Of a DNA stretch of 64,000 nucleotides, positions 46,163-55,080 are shown one piece after another; position 1 is the first letter of the stretch, and every line of letters starts with the position of its first letter. The translations under genes were made by a program, and so were the position numbers. Below the pieces are notes generated by a model. It worked only from the letters and a program-made list of their open reading frames with translations. It did no database searches and was not told the DNA's origin. The stretch comes from Rhizobium leguminosarum bv. trifolii WSM2297 (lineage in GTDB: Bacteria > Pseudomonadota > Alphaproteobacteria > Rhizobiales > Rhizobiaceae), in contig NZ_JH719395.1 of assembly GCF_000271845.1 (NCBI RefSeq), positions 2,828,208 through 2,892,207 on the forward strand, read 5' to 3'.

Positions 46163-47155
46163 ATGGCGCCTTTCGATATGACGCGACGTGCGGGCCTTGC
46201 GCTCGGGTTCGGTGTGCTTGCGGCCTTTGCATCAGGCGCGTCTGCCGCGGCTGCGGATTTTCCCGACCGGGCGATCACCATGGTCGTGCCCTTCGCGGCC
46301 GGCGGCTCGACCGATGTGGTTGCCCGCATCATTGCCCAGAAGATGTCCGAGGATCTCGGCCAGCAGGTGATCGTCCAGAACGTCGCCGGCGCCGGCGGCA
46401 ATCTCGGCGCCGGTAACGTCGCCCGCGCAGAACCCGACGGCTACACCATTCTGATGGGCACCGTCGCGACCCACGCGCTCAATCCCTTGATCCTCAAATC
46501 GACCCCCTATGATCCCGAGAAGGATTTCGCGCCGGTCTCGCTGCTTGTCGTCGTGCCGAACGTGCTGGTCGTCAATCCGGAATTGCCGGCAAAGACCGTG
46601 CAGGAGCTGATCGCGCTGCTGAAGGCCGAGCCTGACAAATACAGCTATGCCTCGTCGGGCAACGGCACGCCGCTGCATCTGTCCGGCGAACTGTTCAAGT
46701 CCATGGCCGGCGTCAGCATGCAGCATATTCCCTATAAGGGCGCCGGCCCGGCCTTGAATGACGTCATCGGCAACCAGGTGCCGATCATGTTCGACAACCT
46801 GCCCTCGTCATCGGGCCATATCAAGGCCGGCACTTTGCGGGCGCTGGCCGTGACCACGGCCAAACGCGCACCCTCCTTCCCCGATGTGCCGACGGTCGCC
46901 GAGTCAGGCATACCGGGTTACGAGACCTATACCTGGAATGCGCTTTTCGCCCCGGCTAAGACGCCGAACGAGGCCGTGATGCGTCTCAACGCCTCGGCCA
47001 ACAAGGCGCTTAAAGACCCCGCCGTTGCCGAACGGATGAAAGAATTCAGCGCCACCATCGTCGGCTCGACTCCTGATGAACTCGCTGCCCATGTCAAGGC
47101 CGAGCTCGCCAAATGGGGTCCGGTGGTCAAGGGCGCGAACATCCAGATGGAATGA
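46163..47155 (+). CDS. TctC/BUG-family periplasmic substrate-binding protein
   Basis: A 330-residue solute-binding protein of the tripartite tricarboxylate family. The signal peptide (about residues 1-31, ending in ASAAAA) is followed by ITMVVPFAAGGSTDVVARII, the loop contact GAGGNLGAGNVARAEPDGYT and QHIPYKGAGPALNDVIG. It would deliver a carboxylate to a TctAB permease, but no tctA or tctB gene is adjacent, so it is an orphan receptor here. The start has a strong gggaggagat site. Confidence 0.9.
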   Translation: MAPFDMTRRAGLALGFGVLAAFASGASAAAADFPDRAITMVVPFAAGGSTDVVARIIAQKMSEDLGQQVIVQNVAGAGGNLGAGNVARAEPDGYTILMGTVATHALNPLILKSTPYDPEKDFAPVSLLVVVPNVLVVNPELPAKTVQELIALLKAEPDKYSYASSGNGTPLHLSGELFKSMAGVSMQHIPYKGAGPALNDVIGNQVPIMFDNLPSSSGHIKAGTLRALAVTTAKRAPSFPDVPTVAESGIPGYETYTWNALFAPAKTPNEAVMRLNASANKALKDPAVAERMKEFSATIVGSTPDELAAHVKAELAKWGPVVKGANIQME

Positions 47156-47310
47156 CGTCGGCGGCGTAGACGCCTCCGGTTGCGCCGGATGGAAACGGTG
47201 ACAATTGGACGCTAAGCAGCCAATTCTAATTAAGGCAGTGGAAAAGCTCGCCATTTTGATCTAGCCTCCCTGACGCTGATGGTTGCAATTCAGCGTTTCG
47301 GGAGACATCC

Positions 47311-47499
47311 ATGTATAAATTCGAAGTTTATAAGGATAAGGCCGGCGAGTTCCGCTTCCGCTTCAAGGCATCGAACGGGGAAACCATGTTCCTTTCCGAA
47401 GGCTACAAGGCGAAGGCGTCCGCCATGAGTGCCATCGAATCGATCAAGAAGAACACGCCCAGCGCCGACGTCGTCGACCAGACGAAGGCCGAGGCCTGA
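47311..47499 (+). CDS. YegP/DUF1508 small protein
   Basis: A 62-residue single-domain DUF1508 protein: MYKFEVYKDKAGEFRFRFKA, then GETMFLSEGYKAKASAMSAIESIKKN. Most homologues have two copies; this is the single-copy form. Start follows cgggaga. Function unknown. Confidence 0.87.
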   Translation: MYKFEVYKDKAGEFRFRFKASNGETMFLSEGYKAKASAMSAIESIKKNTPSADVVDQTKAEA

Positions 47500-47760
47500 G
47501 CAGAAGCAGCGGCGGCGTGAAACGCCGCCCTGCCCGCCCCTGAGCGCCGCCGGTGCCCTTGAGCCCGGCGCACTTGTTTGCGACCTTCGCGTCATTTCTC
47601 TTTTTTCGCATATTTCTTTGAAGGCCATGTCGAAATGACCACTGGCCGCGCCTCATTGTCTCGGAACGGCCGAACCGCTCCGCCGGGCGTCACTATGGGA
47701 TATCAGTCGCCGATATCGGGATGCCTGGATCAACGCCAACAACGAGATCAGGAGTTTTCC

Positions 47761-48099
47761 ATGCAATATGCTCTCATCATTCGCGAAGCCCCGGAAGATT
47801 TCGCCCGCCGTGACGATCCAGCCTATCGCGACGGCTGGATCGCCTACAGCAAGGCGCTGGCCCAGGCAGGGATCATGACCGGCGGCGCCGGGCTGACAGC
47901 GCCCGAGACCGGCACGGTCATACGCCGCAAGGGCGAGGAGCACGATGTCCAGGACGGCCCCTATCCGGAAGGCAAGGAACAGCTCGGCGGCTTCTATCTG
48001 ATCGAGGTTCCCGATATGGACACTGCGCTCGAATGGGCAACCCGCGTGCCGATCTCCGACAAGGGTTCGGTCGAGGTGCGCCCGCGCCTGCAGATGTGA
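47761..48099 (+). CDS. YCII/DGPF-domain protein
   Basis: A 112-residue ferredoxin-like dimeric protein of the YCII group with the motif DGPYPEGKEQLGGFYLIE. Proteins of this DGPF type are encoded next to ECF42 sigma factors and are their known target genes; the sigma gene here starts 8 bp after the stop. Strong aggag site before the ATG at 47761. The biochemical role is unknown, perhaps binding of a small toxic compound. TGTCGA at 47628-47633 could be an ECF42-type -35 box, though no matching -10 was found at a good distance. Confidence 0.88.
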   Translation: MQYALIIREAPEDFARRDDPAYRDGWIAYSKALAQAGIMTGGAGLTAPETGTVIRRKGEEHDVQDGPYPEGKEQLGGFYLIEVPDMDTALEWATRVPISDKGSVEVRPRLQM

Positions 48100-48106
48100 G
48101 GCGACG

Positions 48107-49357
48107 ATGCCGACCGATGCCGGACGCGCTGCCGAACAGGTGGCGCGTCAGTCCTACGGCAAACTGATCGCCTTTCTCGCCGCCCGCTCGCGCGATGTGC
48201 CGGCGGCGGAAGACGCATTGTCGGAAGCGCTGGCTTCGGCCCTTCGCGTCTGGCCGGAGCGCGGCGTTCCCGACAAGCCGGAAGCCTGGCTGCTGGTGGC
48301 CGCACGCCGCAACCTGATGCAGGCGGCCCGCCACCGCGCCGTCGCGGCCAATGCGCAGGCGACGATAACGGTCGCCTTCGAGGAGGCGGAGGAACGCATG
48401 AACGAGGCTGGCAACGCCGTCTTTCCCGATGAGCGGCTGAAGCTGCTCTTTGCCTGCACTCATCCTGCCATCGACAGCTCCGTGCACACGGCGCTGATGC
48501 TGCAGACCGTTCTCGGCATCGAGGCAAAAACCATCGCACGGGCATTCATCGTTTCACCGGAGGCGATGAGCCAGCGGTTGGTGCGGGCCAAAGTAAAGAT
48601 CCGCGATGCCGGCATTCCCTTCGCCGTTCCCCCTCGACACGCCTTGGCCGATCGGCTCGCCGCCGTACTTTCGGCGATCTACGCCGCTTACGGTCTCGGA
48701 TGGGACGGTCTCGACGGCGAGGAAGAGCACCATTCGCTTGCCGGCGAAGCGATCTGGCTCGGCCGCGCGCTGCTGGCGGTGTTGCCCAATGAACCGGAAG
48801 CGATCGGCCTCCTGTCGCTGATGCTTCACTGCGAGGCTCGCCGCAGCGCCCGGCGCGACTGCAATGGCCGATATGTGCCGCTGGACGACCAGGATACGGC
48901 GGGCTGGAACGCGATCATGATCGCCGAGGCGGATGCGCTGCTGCGCAAGGCCGGAGGCTTCGACCGTTTCGGCCCTTTCCAGTGCCAGGCTGCGATCCAG
49001 TCCGTGCATGCGGCGCGCCGGCTTTCGGGAACGACCGACTGGCAGGCGCTGGCAACTCTCTACGCGGCGCTGGTAACGATGAAACCCACGCTCGGCGCAC
49101 GCGTCGCCCAAGCTGCAGTGCTCGGCAGGGCCTTGAGCGCAGCCGCCGGCCTGGAGCGGCTCGACAGGCTCGATCCGCGCGACATCGCGGCCTATCAGCC
49201 CTATTGGGCCGTGCGGGCCTTTCTGCTGGCAGGAGCCGGCGACGAAACCGCAGCAGTGGACGCCTACATGACGGCGATCGGCCTCAGCGACAGTCCCGCC
49301 GTGCGCGATTTTCTCGCCGACCGGCTGAGGGAGGCGCGGCAAGCCACGCCGGGCTGA
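48107..49357 (+). CDS. ECF42-type RNA polymerase sigma factor with C-terminal extension
   Basis: A 416-residue extracytoplasmic-function sigma factor. Region 2 is at about 10-85 (YGKLIAFLAARSRDVPAAEDALSEALASAL) and region 4 near residues 115-175 (MLQTVLGIEAKTIARAFIVSPEAMSQRLVRAKVKI). A long C-terminal helical domain of about 230 residues, TPR-like, replaces a separate anti-sigma factor in this group and is needed for activity. No anti-sigma gene is adjacent. The YCII gene directly upstream is its expected target. Its stop abuts the stop of the convergent OmpA-like gene. Confidence 0.9.
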   Translation: MPTDAGRAAEQVARQSYGKLIAFLAARSRDVPAAEDALSEALASALRVWPERGVPDKPEAWLLVAARRNLMQAARHRAVAANAQATITVAFEEAEERMNEAGNAVFPDERLKLLFACTHPAIDSSVHTALMLQTVLGIEAKTIARAFIVSPEAMSQRLVRAKVKIRDAGIPFAVPPRHALADRLAAVLSAIYAAYGLGWDGLDGEEEHHSLAGEAIWLGRALLAVLPNEPEAIGLLSLMLHCEARRSARRDCNGRYVPLDDQDTAGWNAIMIAEADALLRKAGGFDRFGPFQCQAAIQSVHAARRLSGTTDWQALATLYAALVTMKPTLGARVAQAAVLGRALSAAAGLERLDRLDPRDIAAYQPYWAVRAFLLAGAGDETAAVDAYMTAIGLSDSPAVRDFLADRLREARQATPG

Positions 49358-50389
49358 TCATTTCTCGGTCAGCTTCAGTTCGATGCGGCGGTTGGTGGAG
49401 CGTGCATCCGGCGTATCGCCCGGCGCAATCGGCTGGAATTCGCCGAAGCCGGCGGCAACGAGCCGGTCGGCCGGCACGCCCTGCGCGATCAGGAACTTGA
49501 CGACCGAAATCGCGCGCGCCGAGGAGAGTTCCCAATTGTCGCGATAGCGGCCGGTTCCGGCAAGCGGCACATTGTCGGTATGGCCGTCGACGCGCAGCAC
49601 CCAGTTGATCTCCGGCGGAATCTCCTTGGAGAGGTCGAGAAGGGCGGCCGCGAGTTTGCCCATTTCGGTCTGGCCCTCCGGGTTGAGATCGGCGCCGCCC
49701 GAGGGAAACAGCACTTCCGATTGGAAGACGAACCGGTCGCCGACGATGCGAATATTCTCGCGGTCCGAAAGGATCTCGCGCAGGCGGCCGAAGAAGTCGG
49801 AACGGTAGCGGTTCAGCTCCTGCACGCGCGCGGCGAGCGCAACGTTGAGGCGGCTGCCGAGATCGGCGATCTTGGTCTGCGATACGCGGTCTTTCTCCTC
49901 CGAAGCCTGAAGGGCTGCTTCGACGGCGGCGATCTGGCTGCGAAGTGCGGCGATCTGCTGGTTCAGCAGCTCGACCTGGCTGAGCGCCCGCTCGCTCACC
50001 TGCTTCTGCTCGTCGAGCTCCTGCGTCATCGAGCCGATCTTCTTCTGCGCTGCATCCTGGCCGCCCGAACCGGCATTCAGCAATGCTTGCAGTCGCGAAC
50101 GATCGCCTTCGGCACTGGCAAGCGAAGCCTGCAGATTGGCAACCGAATCCTGGAGGTCCTGATTGCTGCCCTTTTCGAGCGCAAGAAGCTGCGTGAGCTC
50201 GTTGATCTGACTGTTGAGGCGACTGAGCACCTCATCGCGTCCGGTGATCTCGCGGCTGAGGATGAATTGACCGACGACGAAGACCGTCAGCAGAAACATG
50301 ATCGAGATGAGCAGCGTCGACAGCGCATCGACGAAGCCCGGCCAATAATCCACCGTGCGCTCGCGGCGCCGGTTGCGGGCAAGAGCCAT
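49358..50389 (-). CDS. OmpA/MotB-like peptidoglycan-binding protein
   Basis: A 343-residue inner-membrane protein. One helix (DALSTLLISIMFLLTVFVVGQF, about 20-42) is followed by a long periplasmic coiled coil (about 50-180) and an OmpA-type peptidoglycan-binding domain (WVLRVDGHTDNVPLAGTGRYRDNWELSSARA near the C-terminus). Paired 3 bp downstream of a MotA/ExbB-like channel subunit, so together they look like a proton-driven stator. It lacks flagellar neighbours; such pairs are conserved in Rhizobiales with unknown function. D22 in the helix region could be the proton carrier. Confidence 0.87.
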   Translation of the reverse strand: MALARNRRRERTVDYWPGFVDALSTLLISIMFLLTVFVVGQFILSREITGRDEVLSRLNSQINELTQLLALEKGSNQDLQDSVANLQASLASAEGDRSRLQALLNAGSGGQDAAQKKIGSMTQELDEQKQVSERALSQVELLNQQIAALRSQIAAVEAALQASEEKDRVSQTKIADLGSRLNVALAARVQELNRYRSDFFGRLREILSDRENIRIVGDRFVFQSEVLFPSGGADLNPEGQTEMGKLAAALLDLSKEIPPEINWVLRVDGHTDNVPLAGTGRYRDNWELSSARAISVVKFLIAQGVPADRLVAAGFGEFQPIAPGDTPDARSTNRRIELKLTEK

Positions 50390-50392
50390 GGC

Positions 50393-51496
50393 TTACTTGC
50401 CCTCGCTCTTTTCTGAGTGGCTGGCGCGTTCGCGCACGCGCTCGCTCCGGTCGCCGGTGCGCTCCTGCATGCCGATGCGTTCGGCCAGCCGGTCGAGCGT
50501 GCGGCGCATTGCCTTGGCCTCGTCCTGCTGTGCCTCGATCCAGTCGCGCAGCATCTGCTGCTCGTTGCGCATATTCTTGACCAGGCCCTGAATGCCTTCG
50601 GCCAGGCTCGCCATGGCGGCGACGGAACGCTGGCTGCCGGCGCCCCCCTCCTCCGAGACCTTGCGCAGATAATCGGAGAGCGCACGCATATCGTCCGAGG
50701 AAGCGCCGGCGACAGCGTCGAGGGCCGGCGCCAGGTCGGAGCCGACATCGGTAACCGAGGAGAGCCAGTTTTCCAGCTCCATGTAGAAGCGGTTTTGCGC
50801 GCGGCCAGCCTGGAGGTCGAGGAAACCGAGAATGAGCGAACCGGAAAGGCCGAGCAGCGAGGAGGAGAAGGCCTGGCCCATGCCTGAAAGCGGCGTGGAA
50901 AGCCCTTCCTTCAGCGCCGAGAGCACGTCGCCCGTGCCGTTCGAGCCGGCATCGAGCGACTGGATGACCATGCTGATCGAACCGATTGTGCCGATCAGGC
51001 CCCAGAAGGTGCCGAGCAGACCGAGGAAGACAAGCAGGCCGATCAGGTAGCGCGAGACGTCGCGCGATTCGTCGAGGCGGGTGGCGATCGAATCGAGGAT
51101 CGAGCGCAGCGCCGTCGTCGACAGCGCCACCGAAGTCTTGCGGCTGCCGATCAGCGCCCGCATCGGCGCAAGCAGCCGCGGATTACGGTTGACCTTGTCG
51201 GCGCTGCCGGCGGCGCGGAACGAATTGAACCAGCGCACTTCGGGACGAAGCGCCAGTACATGGTTGAAAACAAGGATGATTCCGACTGCGAGAACGCCGA
51301 CGATCAGGCCATTGAGGCCCGGATTGTGCATGAAGGCGGTCTGCGTCTGCCGGAAGAGGATGGCGGCGATAAAACCGACGATGACGAGGAAAAGCAGCAT
51401 CGTCCAGAGGAAGGGCATGGGACTCGAAAGCCTGTAAGCATAACCGCCGGCCGTCTTTTCGGTGGAGCCGATCTCCGCCACATTCACATTTTCCAT
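50393..51496 (-). CDS. MotA/TolQ/ExbB-like proton channel subunit
   Basis: A 367-residue membrane protein with two N-terminal helices (PFLWTMLLFLVIVGFIAAILF and GLIVGVLAVGIILVFNHVLAL) and two more flanking a cytoplasmic loop (YLIGLLVFLGLLGTFWGLIGT, AFSSSLLGLSGSLILGFLDL). The GTFWGLIGT segment is the MotA/ExbB signature. A long cytoplasmic helix forms the C-terminus. The start at 51496 is used because ggagg lies upstream; the ATG at 51520 has none. Partner of the adjacent OmpA/MotB-like protein. Confidence 0.87.
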   Translation of the reverse strand: MENVNVAEIGSTEKTAGGYAYRLSSPMPFLWTMLLFLVIVGFIAAILFRQTQTAFMHNPGLNGLIVGVLAVGIILVFNHVLALRPEVRWFNSFRAAGSADKVNRNPRLLAPMRALIGSRKTSVALSTTALRSILDSIATRLDESRDVSRYLIGLLVFLGLLGTFWGLIGTIGSISMVIQSLDAGSNGTGDVLSALKEGLSTPLSGMGQAFSSSLLGLSGSLILGFLDLQAGRAQNRFYMELENWLSSVTDVGSDLAPALDAVAGASSDDMRALSDYLRKVSEEGGAGSQRSVAAMASLAEGIQGLVKNMRNEQQMLRDWIEAQQDEAKAMRRTLDRLAERIGMQERTGDRSERVRERASHSEKSEGK

Positions 51497-51608
51497 AGGG
51501 TCCGCTGCCTCCGGAGTCATTGCTGGCGGAGACTAGAGCAACATTGTGCCGAATTGAAGTATGCCGGGGTGAAAACCGTGACTTTACAACAGCCAGATTT
51601 TCATCCGC

Positions 51609-52409
51609 TTACTTGGCGGGGATTGGCCGCTTGACCACTTCGATCAGCGCCTTGTGGATGGCTTCGTTGCCGGCGACGATCGCGCCGCTCTCCAGAATGG
51701 CCGTCCCGCCGTCCCAATCGGTGGCGAAGCCGCCGGCTTCGCGGATGAGCAGGATGCCGGCTGCCATGTCCCAGGGCGCAAGCTCAGCTTCCCAGAAACC
51801 ATCGAAACGCCCGGCCGCGACATAGGCAAGATCGAGTGTCGGCGATCCCAAGCGGCGGATGCCCGCAACTTCACCCATCACGTGACGAAGCTCGACCAGG
51901 AACTTGCCGTGATTGCGCTTGCCGAGCGCCGGCACGCCGCAGCCGATGACGCAATCCGAAAGCGCGCGGCGCGCGGCGACGCGCAGGCGCCGGTCGTTGA
52001 GGAAGGCGCCACCGCCGCGCTCGGCGGTATAGAGTTCGTCGGTCGCCGGGTTGAAGATGACCGCAGCGACAATTTCGCCATTGCGCTCGAGCGCGATCGA
52101 GACGGCGAAGGCCGGGATGCCGTGCAGGAAGTTCGTCGTGCCGTCGAGCGGATCGACGATCCAGCGATGCGCGCCGTCCGTGCCCTTGATCTCTTCGCTT
52201 TCCTCGCCGAGGAAGCCATAGGTCGGACGCGCCTTCAGCAGCTCTTCCCTGACGATCTTTTCGGCCTTGCGGTCGGCGGTGGAAACAAAGTCGCCCGGCC
52301 CCTTGACGGACACCTGCAGGTTCTGCACTTCGCCGAAATCACGCCCCAGCGATTTTCCTGCCTTGAGGGCAGCCTGAACCATGACATTGAGAAGAGCTGA
52401 ACGGGCCAT
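51609..52409 (-). CDS. Inositol monophosphatase-family protein (SuhB-like)
   Basis: A 266-residue Mg-dependent phosphatase with both signatures: DPLDGTTNFLHG and WDMAAGILLIREAGG, and the N-terminal E of GEESEE. Hydrolyses inositol 1-phosphate or related sugar phosphates; SuhB homologues also act in transcription in E. coli. Start at 52409 (MARSALLNVM) follows aaggaaa; the longer frame is unsupported. It lies 112 bp before the MotA-like gene on the same strand and may share a transcript. Confidence 0.9.
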   Translation of the reverse strand: MARSALLNVMVQAALKAGKSLGRDFGEVQNLQVSVKGPGDFVSTADRKAEKIVREELLKARPTYGFLGEESEEIKGTDGAHRWIVDPLDGTTNFLHGIPAFAVSIALERNGEIVAAVIFNPATDELYTAERGGGAFLNDRRLRVAARRALSDCVIGCGVPALGKRNHGKFLVELRHVMGEVAGIRRLGSPTLDLAYVAAGRFDGFWEAELAPWDMAAGILLIREAGGFATDWDGGTAILESGAIVAGNEAIHKALIEVVKRPIPAK

Positions 52410-52609
52410 CGGCGCAATTTCCTTGGGACTGATACGAGGTGCGCGCTGCCAGGGGCGGGAAGGTTCCCTGAACATGCATGACAGGCAGCGCTGAATAGAT
52501 TGGCGGCCTCAAGACCACAAAATCAGGGAAATTTCAAGGGGAGGCGCGCATGGCTGCCTTGCGTCGGAGGAAACCGGCATTATTCCGGCTGGAGCGGTTT
52601 AAAAGGGTC

Positions 52610-53707
52610 TCAGAACTTCTGCTGCGTCATCAGCACTTCACGAGCGATCTGATCGAGCGGCAGGATTCGGTCGACGCCGCCCTTGGCGATTGCCTCCTTC
52701 GGCATGCCGAAAACGACGGAACTCGCCTCGTCCTGCGCCACCGTGTAGGCGCCGCCCTGATGCATTTCCAGCATGCCGCGCGCACCATCGTCACCCATGC
52801 CGGTCATGATGATCCCCATGGCGTTCGAGCCGGCCGAGCGCGCCGCCGAACGAAAGAGCACGTCGACGGAAGGCCGGTGCCGCGACACCAGCGGCCCGGT
52901 CTTCACGCTCACATAATAGCGCGCACCCTGGCGTTCGAGCAGCATGTGCTTGTCGCCCGGCGCAATCAGCACATGACCGCGCAGCACGGGATCGCCATCG
53001 ACGGCTTCCTTGACCTCGACCTCGCAGAGACCGTTCAGGCGTTTGGCGAAAGCGGCGGTGAATTTCTCCGGCATATGTTGGACGATCACCATGCCGGGCG
53101 CATTGGCCGGCAGTTCCTCCAGGAACTCGCGCAGCGCTTCGGTGCCGCCGGTAGAGGCGCCGACGCAAACCACCATTTCCGTCGTCTTCGCCATGGCGCG
53201 GCCCGTCGGCGGCGGCAGCATCACATCCGCTGTCAGCTTCTTGGCCGGCCCCTCCGGAGGAGCCGAGCGAATAGTTCCGGCGGCGCGCCGCACATTGGAA
53301 AGTCGCGCATGCGAGGCGCTCTTGACGACTTCGCGAATCCGCATGGCATCTTCCGCGAGACCGTCGGCGGCCCCGATCTTCGATTTCAGAATGACGTCGA
53401 CGGCACCGGCCTCCAGCGCCTGAAGCAATGTCTCCGAACCGGCTTCCGTCAGCGACGAGCACATCACCACGGGGATCGGCCGCTGCGCCATTAGCTTGCG
53501 CAGGAAAGTAATGCCGTCCATGCGCGGCATCTCCACATCGAGCGTGATGACATCGGGGGTCTCTTCTTGCAGTTTCCGCGCCGCCACGAAGGGGTCGGAC
53601 GCCACCGCCATGATCTCGATATCGGGATCCTGCTCCAGCACATAGGTCAGCGTCTGACGGATGCTGGCGGAATCGTCGATGATGAGAACGCGGATTTTCT
53701 TAGCCAT
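52610..53707 (-). CDS. cheB: Chemotaxis response regulator/protein-glutamate methylesterase CheB
   Basis: A 365-residue CheB. The receiver has D11-D12, phospho-acceptor D57 ([11 protein letters not shown]) and a Lys near 108-110. The methylesterase domain has the Ser elbow [20 protein letters not shown], the late HxxxD region and [12 protein letters not shown]. It removes methyl groups from receptors to reset sensitivity. Last gene of the che operon, 7 bp after cheR. A GC hairpin (ccggcattattccgg) 35 bp downstream may help end the transcript. Confidence 0.95.
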   Translation of the reverse strand: MAKKIRVLIIDDSASIRQTLTYVLEQDPDIEIMAVASDPFVAARKLQEETPDVITLDVEMPRMDGITFLRKLMAQRPIPVVMCSSLTEAGSETLLQALEAGAVDVILKSKIGAADGLAEDAMRIREVVKSASHARLSNVRRAAGTIRSAPPEGPAKKLTADVMLPPPTGRAMAKTTEMVVCVGASTGGTEALREFLEELPANAPGMVIVQHMPEKFTAAFAKRLNGLCEVEVKEAVDGDPVLRGHVLIAPGDKHMLLERQGARYYVSVKTGPLVSRHRPSVDVLFRSAARSAGSNAMGIIMTGMGDDGARGMLEMHQGGAYTVAQDEASSVVFGMPKEAIAKGGVDRILPLDQIAREVLMTQQKF

Positions 53708-53714
53708 GAAGCCT

Positions 53715-54572
53715 CTAAATGCGCTGAAACACCGTGTTCGAGACCTGCTTCAAAGGCAGATCGAAGCCGGTGATCGATTCGGAATGGCCGATGAACATGT
53801 AGCCGCCCTTCGCCAGGCAGCCGCAGAGACGGTTGAGCACGCCGGCCTGAGTCTGCTTGTCGAAGTAGATTAGCACGTTGCGGCAGAAGATGACGTGCAT
53901 CGGTTCGCCGACCGGGTATTTCTCGTCCATCAGGTTCATGCGGGCAAAACCAATCCTGCTGCGCAGTTTCGGCGTGATGCGCACCTCCCGCCGATTCGGC
54001 TGCTTGGCCGTCAGCACGTATTTGCGATGCAGGTCGCGCGGCACCGGTGCGATTAGATCTTCCGGATAAATACCCCGGCGCGCCGTCTGCAGCACATCGG
54101 TGGAAAGATCGGTCGCCAGCACGCTGTAGGAGAGGTCGTTGCGACCCTCGGTGAACTCCGCCAGCACCATCGCCATCGTATAGGGTTCGGCTCCCGTCGA
54201 GCAGGCCGAACTCCAGGTGCGAATAGTGCGAACGCCGCTGCCGGCAATCGCCGGCAATGCCACGCTCTGCATATAGTCGAAATGCTTGGCTTCGCGGAAG
54301 AAGTCGGTCTTGTTGGTCGTCACCACGTCGATCAGGTAGACGGTTTCCTGGGCGAGGCCGTCTTGATTGAACAGGAAGTCACAATAATCGTCGAAGGTCG
54401 AGTGGTTGGTGGCGCGAAGGCGGCGCCTTAGCCGCCCTTCGAGCATCGTCAGCTTGGTCGGCGGCATCTTGATGCCGCTATAATCATAGATGAACCGGGC
54501 AAGCTTTTCGAAATTGCGCTTGCTGATCCGGTCGCCGGGCAATTGGGTTTCCACCGCTGCTGCCATACTCAT
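53715..54572 (-). CDS. cheR: Chemotaxis protein methyltransferase CheR
   Basis: A 285-residue SAM-dependent methyltransferase that methylates receptor glutamates. The N-terminal helical domain ([22 protein letters not shown]) is followed by the SAM site ([20 protein letters not shown]) and the catalytic [16 protein letters not shown]. Start [10 protein letters not shown] at 54572. It sits between cheW and cheB in the operon; 29 bp after cheW. Confidence 0.95.
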   Translation of the reverse strand: MSMAAAVETQLPGDRISKRNFEKLARFIYDYSGIKMPPTKLTMLEGRLRRRLRATNHSTFDDYCDFLFNQDGLAQETVYLIDVVTTNKTDFFREAKHFDYMQSVALPAIAGSGVRTIRTWSSACSTGAEPYTMAMVLAEFTEGRNDLSYSVLATDLSTDVLQTARRGIYPEDLIAPVPRDLHRKYVLTAKQPNRREVRITPKLRSRIGFARMNLMDEKYPVGEPMHVIFCRNVLIYFDKQTQAGVLNRLCGCLAKGGYMFIGHSESITGFDLPLKQVSNTVFQRI

Positions 54573-54601
54573 AGAACGCAGTACTCCGGGTTGACGCGCG
54601 G

Positions 54602-55078
54602 TCAGGCCGCCGATTGCAGTGCCGAGGCGTCCTCGCGCGACAAGAGCCGCCCGAGATCGATTATGACGACAAAGCCGTTTTCACGGCGAACGACGCCGGC
54701 GATATAATCCGAGCGCCAGCGCACGCCGATGTCCGGCGCCGCTTCGATCTGATCACGCCGAAACGGCGTGACCTCGAAGACGCGGTCGGCGACGAGGCCG
54801 AGTGTCAGGAGCCGGCTTTCCATCGGTACGTCGAGGACGAGCACCCGCGTATGCGGCGTCGGCTCCGTCTTCGTCATGCCGAGCTTCAATCGAAGATCGA
54901 TCGTCGGCACGCCCTGCCCGCGCACATCGCGCAGGCCGAGCAGATAGTCGGGACCATTCGGAATCTTGAAAGCTTCCGCATAATCGAGGATTTCCCGTAC
55001 GACCTCGACCGGCACGGCGAAAATCTCCTCGCCGAGGCTGAAGGTCACGAATTGCGCTTCCAGAGATGTTGGAGCCAT
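54602..55078 (-). CDS. cheW: Chemotaxis coupling protein CheW (second copy)
   Basis: A 158-residue CheW with the SH3-like fold: FSLGEEIFAVPVEVVREILDY, LGLRDVRGQGVPTIDLRLKLG and DRVFEVTPF. It links receptor signalling tips to CheA. It is only 2 bp after the last receptor and upstream of cheR. About 40% similar by eye to the CheW next to cheA; having two may let different receptors assemble separately. Confidence 0.93.
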   Translation of the reverse strand: MAPTSLEAQFVTFSLGEEIFAVPVEVVREILDYAEAFKIPNGPDYLLGLRDVRGQGVPTIDLRLKLGMTKTEPTPHTRVLVLDVPMESRLLTLGLVADRVFEVTPFRRDQIEAAPDIGVRWRSDYIAGVVRRENGFVVIIDLGRLLSREDASALQSAA

Positions 55079-55080
55079 GA

